From Lepturacanthus savala (lineage: Eukaryota; Chordata; Actinopteri; Scombriformes; Trichiuridae): a DNA stretch of 64,000 bases. The position numbers and the translations under genes were made by a program. This document shows positions 22,476-34,590 of this stretch, piece after piece. Every line of letters starts with the position of its first letter. The first letter of the stretch is position 1. The notes below the pieces were generated by a model. That model was not told the DNA's origin, searched no databases, and saw only the letters and a list, made by a program, of their open reading frames with translations. The stretch lies in contig CM060477.1 in assembly GCA_030544235.1 (NCBI GenBank), forward strand, positions 1,392,434 through 1,456,433, given 5' to 3'.

Positions 22476-24765
22476 GCGAAAACTAGAATTAACTGGATTT
22501 ATGACACCAAAAACTAGAATTAACTGGATTTATGACATGAAAAACTAGAATTAACTGGATTTATGACACGAAAAACTAGAATTAACTGGATTTATGACAC
22601 GAAAAACTAGAATTAACTGGATTTATGACATGAAAAACTAGAATTAACTGGATTTATGACATGAAAAACTAGAATTAACTGGATTTATGACATGAAAAAC
22701 TAGAATTAACTGGATTTATGACACGAAAAACTAGAATTAACTGGATTTATACCACGAAAAACTAGAATTAACTGGGTTTATACCACAAAAACCTAGAATT
22801 AACTGGATTTATGACGTGAAAAACTAGAATTAACTGGATTTATGACATGAAAAACTAGAATTAACTGGATTTATGACATGAAAAACTAGAATTAACTGGA
22901 TTTATGACACGAAAAACTAGAATTAACTGGATTTATGACATGAAAAACTAGAATTAACTGGATTTATGACATGAAAAACTAGAATTAACTGGATTTATGA
23001 CACAAAAAACTAGAATTAACTGGATTTATGACATGAAAAACTAGAATTAACTGGATTTATGACACAAAAAACTAGAATTAACTGGATTTATGACATGAAA
23101 AACTAGAATTAACTGGATTTATGACATGAAAAACTAGAATTAACTGGATTTATGACATGAAAAACTAGAATTAACTGGATTTATGACATGAAAAACTAGA
23201 ATTAACTGGATTTATGACATGAAAAACTAGAATTAACTGGATTTATGACATGAAAAACTAGAATTAACTGGATTTATGACATGAAAAACTAGAATTAACT
23301 GGATTTATGACACGAAAAACTAGAATTAACTGGATTTATGACATGAAAAACTAGAATTAACTGGATTTATGACATGAAAAACTAGAATTAACTGGATTTA
23401 TGACACGAAAAACTAGAATTAACTGGATTTATGACACCAAAAACTAGAATTAACTGGATTTATGACACCAAAAACTAGAATTAACTGGATTTATGACACG
23501 AAAAACTAGAATTAACTGGATTTATGACACGAAAAACTAGAATTAACTGGATTTATGACACGAAAAACTAGAATTAACTGGATTTATGACATGAAAAACT
23601 AGAATTAACTGGATTTATGACATGAAAAACTAGAATTAACTGGATTTATGACACGAAAAACTAGAATTAACTGGATTTATGACGTGAAAAACTAGAATTC
23701 AGCTGATTTATACCACGAAAAACTAGAATTAACTGGATTTATGACACGAAAAACTAGAATTAACTGGATTTATGACACGAAAAACTAGAATTAACTGGAT
23801 TTATGACGTGAAAAACTAGAATTAACTGGATTTATGACGTGAAAAACTAGAATTCAGCTGATTTATACCACGAAAAACTAGAATTAACTGGATTTATACC
23901 ACAAAAAACTAGAATTAACTAGATTTATACCACAAAAACCTAGAATTAACTAGATTTATACCACAAAAACCTAGAATTCAGCTGATTTATGACAGGAAAA
24001 ACTAGAATCTGTGCTGATTTATGCTACAAAACATAGAATTTGTCCAGATTTAGGCCACAAAAACAAGAATTTATGCTTCAAAATCTAGGATTTGTGCAGA
24101 TTTGGCTACAAAAAGTAGAATTTATGCTAATTTATGCCACAAAACTAGAGTTTGTGCCACACAAACAAGAATATATGCTGCAAAAAGTAGAATTTGTGCT
24201 TCAAAAAGTAGAATTTACGCTGATTTATAGCACAACAACTAGAATAGGTGCAGATTTGTGCCTGAAAAACTAGAATTTCTGCAGATCTGTACTACAAAAA
24301 CTAGAATTTGTGCTAATTCATGCCACAAAAACTGGGATTTGTGCAAATTTAGGCCAGAAAATCTAGAATTGGTGCACATTTATGCCTGAAAACTAGACAT
24401 TGTGAGGTTTTGTGCTATAAAAATGAGAATTTATGCTAATTTATGTCACAAAAACTAGAATCTGTGCAGATTTATGCTATAAAAACTAGAATTAACCTGA
24501 TTAATGCTGCAAAAAACTAGCATTTGTGCTGATTTATACCACAAAATATAGAATTGGTGCAGATTTAGGCCAGAAAAACTAGACATTGTGAAGAATTGTG
24601 CTAAAAAAAACGAGAATTTATAAAAATGTATGCAACAAAAACTAGAATTTGTGCTAATTTATACCACAAAACTAGAGTTTGTGCCACACAAACAAGAATT
24701 CATGCTGTAAAAACTAGGATTTGTGCAGATTTAGCTACAAAAACTAAAATTGTTAAATTATCTGT
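22476..24765. repeat. 31-bp satellite (family S31), main array
   Basis: From 22484 to about 23990, roughly fifty units of exactly 31 bp, each consisting of CTAGAATTAACTGGATTTAT followed by GACATGAAAAA. The chief variation is at GACATG/GACACG/GACACC/GACGTG. From about 23990 to 24765 the units decay into forms such as AGAATTTGTGCAGATTTATG with CCACAAAA. There are no unique spacers between units, so it is not CRISPR-like. A single related unit also occurs near 27306-27345. Confidence 0.97.
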
Positions 24766-24910
24766 AATGCAAAGTTCACTGATTAATAAGATCAGAGTTC
24801 AAAGGTCAATTATTTGTCCATAAAATCCTATAAATCCACTGAGGATCATTATAAAACATGAAGAATATATTTAAGATGTTTATTATAAAGGAGCCAATTA
24901 AATAATCACA
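24766..24910. repeat. Right copy of the segment flanking S31
   Basis: Direct repeat of about 21195-21345: shared blocks AAATTATCT, TTGTCCATAAAATCCTATAA and GAGGATCATTATAAAACATG. The S31 array therefore sits between two copies of the same unique DNA. Confidence 0.85.
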
Positions 24911-25611
24911 TAAATTAAATATCTAAATAGTCTCTACTACTGATTTTATATTAAACTATTGTCTTATTTTAACAGATTGATGTATTAACTAAATCAGAGT
25001 GGGCCCAGTACGGATTCCTTGTGGGACACCAGTGATGATATTATATTAAACTATTGTCTTATTGTATTGATGATGTGGATATTGATGATATATATTGATG
25101 CTGTAACAGTAACATTGGGTTTTAATACAGATAAAATACTTTATTTAGTGAGGATGCTTTTTTTCCAGACCTTCATCTTCAGCTACATGAAACTTCACTT
25201 CCTGCTCCTCGGTGGTTTATTCCTTAACGTCCAGACATTTATCAACATCAATAATCTGCTGGAGTTTGATGCTTTTAGTCTCAGAGAAGAAATAAACGTG
25301 TTTCAGAGACATGAATCAGTGTTTTAGGAGGAAAAACATGAAAGAAATAAATAATATTCATCTTTTTATCTTGATGCTGTTAATGTTTTATGTGGATCGG
25401 AATTTCCTTGTTGTTGAAATGTGCTTCACAATAAACTCGCTGTTGTTTTTATTATTATTTTTATTATTATTATTATTTATTTTTTTTATTTCACCCACAG
25501 GACAAACAGCGTTTCACTTCCTCTCTGCAACAGGAAGAAAAAATTGTTCCACGTGGGATTAAACAAGTGGTTTTAGATGTTGACAAGATTTTCTACTTTA
25601 GTTTTTAGAGG
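24911..25611. other. AT-rich spacer
   Basis: No convincing gene. Frames at 25019-25327 and 25311-25562 overlap and lack any recognised domain. Confidence 0.5.
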
Positions 25612-26292
25612 CGTGTGTGTGTGTGTGTGTGTGAGTACCTGTCTACTTCACCAACAGGGGACATTTCTTCATGTCCCCTCTTGGACTTGCTTTAAATCAT
25701 GTTAAAACATGTAAAAACCATCTAATGATTTCATTTTATGTTATTTCCACCTAAATTATATAAAGGTCCCCTCTTTGATAGGTAGAAAACATGTGAAGTC
25801 CCCTCTTGGCAATTAATTAAAATAATTAAAAAGCACCTTTTTCTGTAATTTCACACCTTAAAGTTAAATTCTACATCATATTTTTAGTTTTTTTAATAGA
25901 AGTCCTCTTTAGACAGTTTACTTTAACAGTCCCCTGTTGGTGATGTAGGTTTGTGTGTGTGTGTGTGTGTGTGTGTACCTGTCTACTTGACCAACAGGGG
26001 ACATTTCTTCATGTCCCCTCTTGGACTTGCTTTAAATCATGTTAAAACATGTAAAAACCATCTAATGATTACATTATTATTATTTCCCACTAAATTATAT
26101 AAAGGTCCCCTCTTTGATGGGTAGAAATCACTTGAAGTCCCCTCTTGGCAATTAATTGAAATACTAATTAAAAGCACCTTTTTCTGTAATTTCACACCTT
26201 AAAGGTAAATTTTACATCATATTTTTAGTTTTTTTAACAGAAGTCCTCTTTAGACAGTTTACCTTAACAGTCCCCTGTTGGTAATGCAGGTT

Positions 26293-26327
<35 letters not shown>

Positions 26328-26822
26328 TTACCTGTCTACTTCACCAACAGGGGACATTTCTTCATGTCCATCTTAAAACCATCTAATGATTTCATTTTAT
26401 GTTATTTCTCACTAAATTATATAAAGGTCCCCTCTTTGATAGGTAGAAAACACTTGAAGTCCCCTCTTGGCAATTAATTGAAATACTAATTAAAAGCACC
26501 TTTTCATACATTAAAGTTAAATTTTACATCATATTTTTATTTTTTTTAAATAGAAGTCCTCTTTAGACAGTTTACCTTAACAGTCCCCTGTTGGTAATGC
26601 AGGTTTGTATGCGTGTGTGTGTGTGTGTGTGTGTGTCTACTTCACCAACAGGGGACATTTCTTCATGTCCCCTCTTGGGGACTTGCTTTAAATCATGTTA
26701 ATTGATCATGTTAATTAAGGTAAATTCTACATCATATTTTTATTTTTTTTTAACAGAAGTCCTCTTTAGACAGTTTACCTCAACAGTCCCCTGTTGGTGA
26801 TGCAGGTGTGTGTGTGTGTGTG
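25612..26822. repeat. ~340-bp tandem unit x4 with CCAACAGGGGA inverted ends
   Basis: CCAACAGGGGACATTTCTTC occurs at 25651, 25991, 26344 and 26645, giving spacings of 340, 353 and 301 bp. Each unit comprises a TG run, this block, GGTCCCCTCTTTGAT, AAGTCCCCTCTTGGCAATTA and TCCCCTGTTGGT. The last is the inverse of the first block, so each unit is bounded by short inverted repeats, as in a miniature transposon that later expanded in tandem. The fourth unit has an internal deletion. Confidence 0.93.
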
Positions 26823-27341
26823 TCATTAATATTTAATAGAGAAGTAGATTAAACAGGATAACCAGGCGTCTGAATAGAGAACACTGATCTTCTGTTTCTC
26901 TGACTCACACTCACACGTCGCCTGAACATTTGACCGACAGCAAAGTGAGAAATTCCTTCTCGTGTCTCGTCTGTTCGGATCCGTCAGGAAAATAAATAAC
27001 CAGCAAATAAAAACTACACCAGAGGACGTCACAGCCACGAAATCTGATATTTAACAGGCTGGAACCTACAAACCTTCATACACTGCTGTTAAACTTCATT
27101 AATGTGACTTTAACTTTAACAGAATTAGTACAAATTTACATATAAATGACAAAAACCTGCAAATTTCTCTCCTGCTTTTTATGAAATTATAAATATTTAC
27201 ATGATTAATTAACCTTCAAGTTACAAAACAGTAGAGATGACTTAAGAAAAAAGATAATAATCCAGTTATTCCATATTGAACTGAATTTGAATTAAAATTA
27301 CAATCAAAACTAGAATTTGTGCAGATTTATTCCATTAAAAA
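26823..27341. other. Non-coding spacer
   Basis: No gene is recognised. One isolated S31-like unit lies near 27306. Confidence 0.5.
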
Positions 27342-27342
27342 C

Positions 27343-27384
<42 letters not shown>

Positions 27385-27517
27385 CTTTCATATATAACAA
27401 AGTGAGACTTTCTTATTGTTTCTCTGATCGACTGTTTTCACGCTGACGTCAACGTGTTGACGACCTTCAGCAGATGAAAGAAATGTCAGAGGATTTTTAC
27501 AGGATGAGATCAATGAG

Positions 27518-27594
<77 letters not shown>
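27342..27594. repeat. (TA)n and (CA)n microsatellites
   Basis: (AT)n at about 27343-27380 and about 36 CA units at about 27522-27594, which run straight into the next satellite. Confidence 0.96.
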
Positions 27595-27598
<4 letters not shown>

Positions 27599-28690
27599 GA
27601 GGGTTATATATAGGGTTATATACAGTTATATATAGTTATATAGAGAGTTATATATAGTTATATATAGAGTTATATATAGAGTTATATATAGAGGGTTATA
27701 TACAGTTATATATAGTTATATATAGAGTTATATATAGTTATATATAGAGTTATATATAGTTATATATAGTTATATATAGAGTTATATATAGTTATATATA
27801 GAGGGTTATATATAGGGTTATATACAGTTATATATAGTTATATAGAGAGTTATATATAGTTATATATAGAGTTATATATAGAGGGTTATATATAGGGTTA
27901 TATACAGTTATATATAGTTATATATAGGGTTATATATAGTTATATATAGAGTTATATATAGTTATATATAGAGTTATATATAGAGGGTTATATATAGTGT
28001 TATATACAGTTATATATAGTTATATATAGAGTTATATATAGTTATATATAGAGTTATATATAGTTATATATAGTTATATATAGAGTTATATATAGTTATA
28101 TATAGAGGGTTATATATAGGGTTATATACAGTTATATATAGTTATATAGAGAGTTATATATAGTTATATATAGAGTTATATATAGAGGGTTATATATAGG
28201 GTTATATACAGTTATATATAGTTATATATAGGGTTATATATAGTTATATATAGAGTTATATATAGTTATATATAGAGTTATATATAGAGGGTTATATATA
28301 GGGTTATATACAGTTATATATAGTTATATATAGGGTTATATATAGTTATATATAGAGGGTTATATAGAGTTATATATAGTTATATATAGAGTTATATATA
28401 GTTATATATAGAGTTATATATAGTTATATATAGAGGGTTATATATAGGGGTATATAGAGTTATATATAGTTATATATAGAGTTATATATAGAGGGTTATA
28501 TATAGGGTTATATACAGTTATATATAGTTATATATAGGGTTATATATAGTTATATATAGAGGGTTATATATAGGGTTATATACAGTTATATATAGTTATA
28601 TATAGAGTTATATATAGTTATATATAGAGTTATATATAGTTATATATAGAGTTATATAGAGGGTTATATAGAGGGTTATATAGAGTTATA
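27595..28690. repeat. GTTATATATAG satellite
   Basis: About 1.1 kb is built of GTTATATATA with AG, GAG, GAGG and CA connectors. Blocks such as AGAGGGTTATATATAGGG then TTATATACAG repeat at a larger period of several hundred bp, which indicates higher-order duplication. Every unit is close to self-complementary (TATATA). Confidence 0.96.
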
Positions 28691-29400
28691 TAAAGTGTTA
28701 TATATCAGGTTATATAGTAGGTTATATAGAGTTATAGGGTTATATATCAGGTTATATAAAGTGTTATATATCAGGTTATATAAAGTGTTATATATCAGGT
28801 TATATGAAGTGTTATACAGCAGGTTATATAGTAGGTTATATAGAGTTATAGTGTTATATATCAGGTTATATAGTAGGTTATATAGAGTTATAGTGTTATA
28901 TATCAGGTTATATAAAGTGTTATATATCAGGTTATATAGTAGGTTATATAGAGTTATAGTGTTATATATGAGGTTATATAAAGTGTTATATATCAGGTTA
29001 TATAAAGTGTTATATATGAGGTTATATAAAGTGTTATATATCAGGTTATATAAAGTGTTATATATCAGGTTATATAAAGTGTTATATATCAGGTTATATA
29101 GTAGGTTATATAGAGTTATAGGGTTATATATCAGGTTATATAAAGTGTTATATATGAGGTTATATAAAGTGTTATATATCAGGTTATATAAAGTGTTATA
29201 TATCAGGTTATATAAAGTGTTATACAGCAGGTTATATAGTAGGTTATATAGAGTTATAGGGTTATATATCAGGTTATATAAAGTGTTATATATCAGGTTA
29301 TATAAAGTGTTATATATCAGGTTATATAGTAGGTTATATAGAGTTATAGGGTTATATATGAGGTTATATAAAGTGTTATATATGAGGTTATATAAAGTGC
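28691..29400. repeat. TTATATAAAGTGTTATATATCAGG satellite
   Basis: A second, distinct phase of the same repeat system: GTTATATATCAGG and TTATATAAAGTG alternate, with GTAGGTTATATAGAGTTATA variants. It produces complementary 236- and 244-codon frames on the two strands (28695-29405 +, 28676-29410 -) that encode only tandem LYIRLYKV-like or YNLIYNTL-like peptides. There is no evidence that either is expressed. Confidence 0.96.
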
Positions 29401-29683
29401 TCTGACACATACTTATAAAGTGAATATTGAAGGATTTCTCCAGTTAGTTTGAGTTCTATTAATCATTATATTCCACCGTAGCCTGGAGGAAGAAGGACGT
29501 GGAAAAAGTCATTCACGGTTATTGAAAAGAGAGGCGTCGGCGTTTTTCCAGTTGCTTAGCAACAGTGTTCTCTCGACTCGGATTTACCCACCTGTGTTAA
29601 AAAAAAAAAAACCTCCCGCTGCTTTTTGAGGACGGATTATTTCAAATGTTAGTGTGTGAAAGGGAAGAAATCAGTGACCTATC

Positions 29684-29686
<3 letters not shown>
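29401..29686. other. Unique spacer between satellites
   Basis: No feature is recognised apart from an A12 run. Confidence 0.5.
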
Positions 29687-29772
<86 letters not shown>

Positions 29773-29780
29773 AGACACAG
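29687..29780. repeat. (AC)n microsatellite
   Basis: About 40 AC units ending in ACAGACACAGACACAG. Confidence 0.98.
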
Positions 29781-31418
29781 ATAAAATAAGCCTTTGCACA
29801 AACATGAAGGCATGAATTTGGATTAATTCCAATTAAATAATTAATTTAATTTCAATGAAATTAATTATTTTAGGTGTCACTAATTGAAACAATTCAATTA
29901 AACTGGTTCAATTATTTTCTATTTTCAGTATAATGAGAAACAAAATCTGCATAATTTAATTTTAATTTTTCATTTATAAATAATAATATATTTGGTTTGT
30001 CTGAATGTTAAACAGAAAAAAAAACAGAAAAATAGCTAAAACTTTTAATTAGATTGGATTTAACTTAATTATGTAGAGATAAACTATTATATTAACTGAA
30101 TCTACATAATTAATTTTATTACCAGAAACAGGAAGTAGAAGTATTTCAATCCTAATGTATTTAATTAATTGGAAAATTAAAGTAAAAATAATTATTGTAC
30201 AAGAATTGAAAAATATAGGTAAATATTTGCATCCAATTATAAAACACTGATTTAGCAAAACATTATTTTGTTGTGTTTGTTTTTACTGTGACTTAATTAC
30301 AATAAGTTATGTTAATTAAATCAAACATAACCTTTGACCTAATTTAATTAGGTAGGTACAACTATATTATAATATGCTAATTTAGCAAAAAATTGTTTTG
30401 TTGGGTGCATCATTTTAAATAAAGTTGCACCTACTTTATTATATTATGTCACCCAAACTTAAATCTAACATGTTGAACTAACATGTTCAACTAATTAAGT
30501 TGAAACAACTTTTAAAGTTATGTTGGATTTACTCCTTATAATTAAGTCATATTTACATTTATGCTACTCAACAAAACTATTTGTTGCTGTTATAACTGGA
30601 TGTAAATACTTTATTATTTTATGTTCACCCAACAAGTAATGATGTGTTTATATTAGCTAATAATAATAATCATATGTTAGCTAGCTGATGGTTTTTCTGT
30701 CTCCTGCTCATCAAACTGCTCCTTAACTTCCTGTTTGATTTTGTTTTCGTTATCTCCAGAATGCAGAGCGGCGCTTTTCTTTTTTTTTTTCTCCCTCGTC
30801 AGTTTAAAGCCGAGCGGCGTGTTCATCTCGTTTGGACCCTTCATCCAAACTTATCGAGGTTGAAACGCTTCGTCTGGCGCCAGCAGCCGCTTGAACTTCT
30901 CCCCCGGACGCCGCCGCCCCCCCGTCGGCTCAGCTATAAGCCTGTTTTGGGCAAATTAAGGAAAGTGTGAAGAAAGAAAAAAACGCATCGAGCTACAGTC
31001 GTGTGATGGGATAATTCACATGGAACCGAGGGAGGAATATTGAGAGCAGCAGCAAAGAGGCTTCGGTAATTGAATGTCACTCAGAGGCTGACGTGGTCGG
31101 TAGAGTTAGACTCAAAGTCCGACGGCGTCATTCAGAGATTTACGTGTTTTTAATGGCAAATAAAAGTCTCTTCTCTCGTCTGTAACTTTACGCCGAGTCA
31201 CGTCCGGCGAGAACATGACGCTTGATGTTCTGGATGTTCTGTCACTTCGTCAGCGACCAGTGTTTCCCTCAGTCTGACTCATCGTTGGCTCAGAGGCCAA
31301 CGATGAAAACAGCTTGGAAACAGAGAAAATGAGAGAGAAGTTATCCTGGTATAAGATGTTTCATTGGTTTGGATTTTAAGGTCGTCAGTTTTGTGAATGT
31401 TTGATCAATGGTACACGT
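29781..31418. other. AT-rich repeat-like DNA, then a GC-richer non-coding block
   Basis: From 30290 to 30650, stretches such as TTAAGTTGAAACAACTTT and TGTCACCCAAACTT look like an old AT-rich interspersed element, but its ends are not defined. From 30760 to 31330 the sequence is GC- and CpG-richer with no credible ORF (the 69-codon frame at 30761 has no domain). It could be regulatory. Confidence 0.45.
31280..31305. other. Perfect 10-bp stem hairpin
   Basis: CATCGTTGGC (31280-31289) pairs with GCCAACGATG (31296-31305) around a 6-nt loop. Role unknown. Confidence 0.85.
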
Positions 31419-31882
31419 TTAAGGCGTGTTCACACCGGACTCAACTGATGTGATTTTCGCCAGATTGCGTCATCGTGTCCCCGCCTGTTTTGTGTTTTCT
31501 CTCATCATCATGTCGCTGCGTTGTCCAGCTCTGAAAGTCCGAATCTCCGCCGTCATTTCTGGGTAATGATCCCCTCTGGAGGTCACAGAGCTCGGCTGGT
31601 TTCTACCGGAGCTCCGCCTGGACGACGCGACTCCGTTGAAAAGTAAAAGATAAGTGAATTTCTCGTTGTCATGGAGACGTGGAGCGAATCTCAACGCTGA
31701 TTGGTTGTCGCGTTACGTCATCCTGCGAATTCGCTTTAAAAGTTCAATATTTTCAACTTGACGTGACAGGCAAAACGCAATTTTTCGCCACTTCGCGTCC
31801 ATCGCCTCGAGAAATCGTGTCAATCGCAGCACGAAAAATCGCGTCTTTGACTTAACATGTAATGGTGTGAACACCCCTTTAA
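31419..31882. mobile_element. TTAA-bounded MITE with GGSGTGTTCACACC termini
   Basis: Left end TTTAA|GGCGTGTTCACACC and right end GGTGTGAACACCCC|TTTAA form 14-bp terminal inverted repeats with one mismatch. They are flanked by identical TTTAA, consistent with a TTAA or 5-bp target duplication. The ~455-bp interior has no transposase and is CpG-rich (TTTTCGCC, AAATCGCGTC), so it is a non-autonomous DNA transposon. TTAA targeting fits piggyBac-like elements, whereas the GGG..GTGTTCACACC terminus also recalls PIF/Harbinger ends. The superfamily is unresolved. Confidence 0.88.
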
Positions 31883-32626
31883 TCATTGCTTCATTCCAGT
31901 GCTAAACATGCTAACTTATGACGTCTGAGGCTGGTTGACAATGTCATTAACTTCAGCTAAAGCAACAAGCACCAAACTAACACCTTCATTCATAAGATGT
32001 AGTTGTGTTCAGCGGTAGAACGACTGTCCACCAATCGATGGTTCAACGTGTTCTTAGACAACAAAGTTAACCCCAACTAGCTCATGTTGGCTGCACCGTA
32101 TATGTTTGAAATCTCTCAGAGACTTGATTTATATCTCAAAAGATTTAAGACTTGATTTGGTTTCTACCTCAGAGACTTTATCTGTCTAAAAACACACAGA
32201 GTAGAGTGAAAAGGTATGTTTACCTTACCTTTTAAACAATCGGCCGTCATCTTGTACAATATCATAGAAGAGCAGTAGCTACGTAGCTAATTTTGGCATC
32301 TTTCCATCTCATTTAACCACAGATGTTAAATTAAACCATGAGTGTAGACTGAGTTCAGTTCAGGAAGATGAAAGATGAAAGAAAAAAGGAGCAAATGTGA
32401 AGAAAAGTGAGTGAATTTGCAGCGTTTCTCTCTTGCATTTGTTCTGTGGTTCTGTGTTTTCTTGGTATTTACCAGGACTCAACAATCAACACCCAGCAGC
32501 TACTTCAGCTCTTCCAGAACGCTGGTCGCTGCTGAACCGGCTCAGTCTGGGAAACGCTCCCTGAAGATGATCTGCTGTGTTAATGTGACCCTGTTCAGTC
32601 CCATCTGTCTCTGGGAACACCTCATC
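31883..32626. other. Non-coding spacer
   Basis: No feature is recognised. The 97-codon frame at 32411-32704 + starts in unique DNA but runs into the tandem duplication and has no known domain. Confidence 0.45.
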
Positions 32627-33455
32627 CACCAGAGACTTCAACCAGGTGTCTTCAATGTCTATTCATCCTGGACACTGGACCAGTCCAGCTACCTCCAAAC
32701 CTGAGTACCTTCACACAACCATGAGGCAAAAGACTGACCTTTACCCTCAGAACCAGCTGTAGATCTGCGTCTGAATTATAAAGGTTTCTCCTTTGAGGAC
32801 TTCAATGTCTTTGTTTTGGACAGAGAAAACCTTCTCTTAGAGAAACCTTCTCTAAATGAAGGTGGAGGTCTAACACCCATTCTATCTGACACCTACAACT
32901 CTGTCTTTTGAGGTCTCCTTAGGAGGTTTACACCTCATACAGACCATGACCATCACCCCAGTTTCTGTCCAGGTTTTGGTTTTGGTCAATTTTTCATCAA
33001 AACCAAACATAGGACCATCCAGACTGGTTCTAAATACCTTGGTTCTTGAATTAGTCTGATCAACCAGCGACTTCAACCAGGTGTCTTCAATGTCTATTCA
33101 TCCTGGACACTGGACCAGTCCAGCTACCTCCAAACAGAGTTCTGAGTACCTTTACACAACCATGAGGCAAAAGACTGACCTTTACCCTCAGAACCAGCTG
33201 TAGATCTGCATCTGAATCATAAAGGTTTCTCCTTTGAGGACTCCAATGTCTTTGTTTTGGACAAAGAAAACCTTCTCTTAGAGAAACCTTCTTTAAATGA
33301 AGGTGGAGGTCTAACACCCATTCTATGTGACACCTACAACTCCCCAGTTTCTGTCCAGGTTTTGGTTTTGGTCTAGTTTTCATCAAAACCAGGACACAGG
33401 ACCATCCAGACTGGTTCTAAATACCTTGGTTCTTGCATTAGTCTCAGAACTGAAG
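32627..33455. repeat. ~435-bp tandem duplication
   Basis: Copy 1 at about 32627-33061 and copy 2 at about 33062-33455 share long near-identical runs, such as GTGTCTTCAATGTCTATTCA, AACCATGAGGCAAAAGACTG and ATGAAGGTGGAGGTCTAACA. Copy 1 has about 50 bp absent from copy 2 (near 32905-32955). No coding frame is conserved between copies, so it is a recent non-coding duplication. Confidence 0.93.
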
Positions 33456-33529
33456 AAGCTTCTTGAATGAGACGAACCGTCCTCAAACAAGATTCCACAA
33501 GAAGAATGAAGCTAATGTGAGACGTTTGT

Positions 33530-33855
33530 GCTACAAACAGCATTAAAAAATGTCGTAGTTCATTATTTTAATGTGTTTTTCATTAGAAAATAAAGGTATT
33601 TACATCATAAATTGATGCAAAAACTCAAACTTTTCATCAAAAAACTCTCAGACCATGGTTTTAATAGTAAACAAAAAGTCTTAAGTCATTATTTTAATAT
33701 GTTTTCCTTCTAAAATAAAGGTGTTTACACCATAAATTGATGTAAAAACCATTAAACACTGCCTTAGATCATTGATATATATCATATTTTTCAGATCTTC
33801 ATCCTAGAATCATGGACCAGACGTGTAGTTTGCTGCTGTTTTACGTCTTCCAGCT
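33530..33855. repeat. Left part of an irregular TAAATTGATGCAAAAAC array (family M2) and flank
   Basis: Contains three to four M2 units (AAAATAAAGGTATTTACATC, ATAAATTGATGCAAAAAC, AGTTCATTATTTTAATGTG). They are followed by CTTCATCCTAGAATCATGGA and TTTGCTGCTGTTTTAC, a flank found again at about 36195-36260. Confidence 0.85.
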
Positions 33856-34590
33856 TCCTGCTGTTACACAACGACACGTTTCTCGCGTTTAAACGTTTAA
33901 ATCCTATAAAACATCGACAGATTTCATCGTCGGCCATCTTTGGTTCCCAGTAATAGCTGCGACGTACGGTACATCCAGAGCAGCCTTTACAGTGAAGTTA
34001 TAACGTGATCATTAGAAACGCCCGTCATCCCTACGTTATATATGGAACACGCCTCCAGTGTTTCTTTAAATCGTAGAAATACTCGTATCATAACAGCAGA
34101 AGGAGCGGATGGCGTTACACGTCAGGAAAGGTCACAGGATTAACTCTGGCTTGTGAACTGGGTTTTTCCTCTGCGAAGGGGAAACCTCGGATAACGGCGA
34201 CGTCCTCGGGCCGTTGTTCTTCAGGGTCAAGCTCATGGCGTAACTCAGAAAAAACAGGAATTATTCTAATCAATCAGAGTTAAACAGATCTGCTGAACTC
34301 GCTGCTTCACAGCCAGCTCACGTGGGCTGAGTTGGTTTAATAAGTGCCCCGGGGGCGAAAAATGGCTGCTTTTTGTCGGAATAATAAGGCATTTGTAATT
34401 ACACGTGGGATCGGAGGAGAAATTACACGAGCGGAATGTCATTACTTGCTGCTGAGGATTATATCTAAGGTAATCACTGAGACTCTGATGGAGCCTGGAA
34501 ATCACTGAACAGACCTGGACTTTACTGGTTCTTCCTGTTTCACCTCCATCACCAAACACTGGTCAAAGGTCAGTTTATCCTCATTTAGGC
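33856..34590. other. Non-coding unique DNA, possibly conserved around 34300-34460
   Basis: 34300-34460 has balanced composition and motifs such as AATAAGGCATTTGTAATTAC, unlike its AT-rich surroundings. It has no ORF, so a regulatory element is one guess. Confidence 0.35.

Noticed and set aside
22476..24000. Regular 31-bp repeats considered as a CRISPR array
   Set aside because: The units are contiguous with no unique spacers and the DNA is clearly vertebrate.
28676..29410. Overlapping 236- and 244-codon frames on opposite strands
   Set aside because: Both are products of one tandem repeat lacking stops. There is no signal, domain or flanking exon.
30761..30970. 69-codon frame in the CpG-rich block
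   Set aside because: No domain; it starts in a T-run. A regulatory block is at least as likely.
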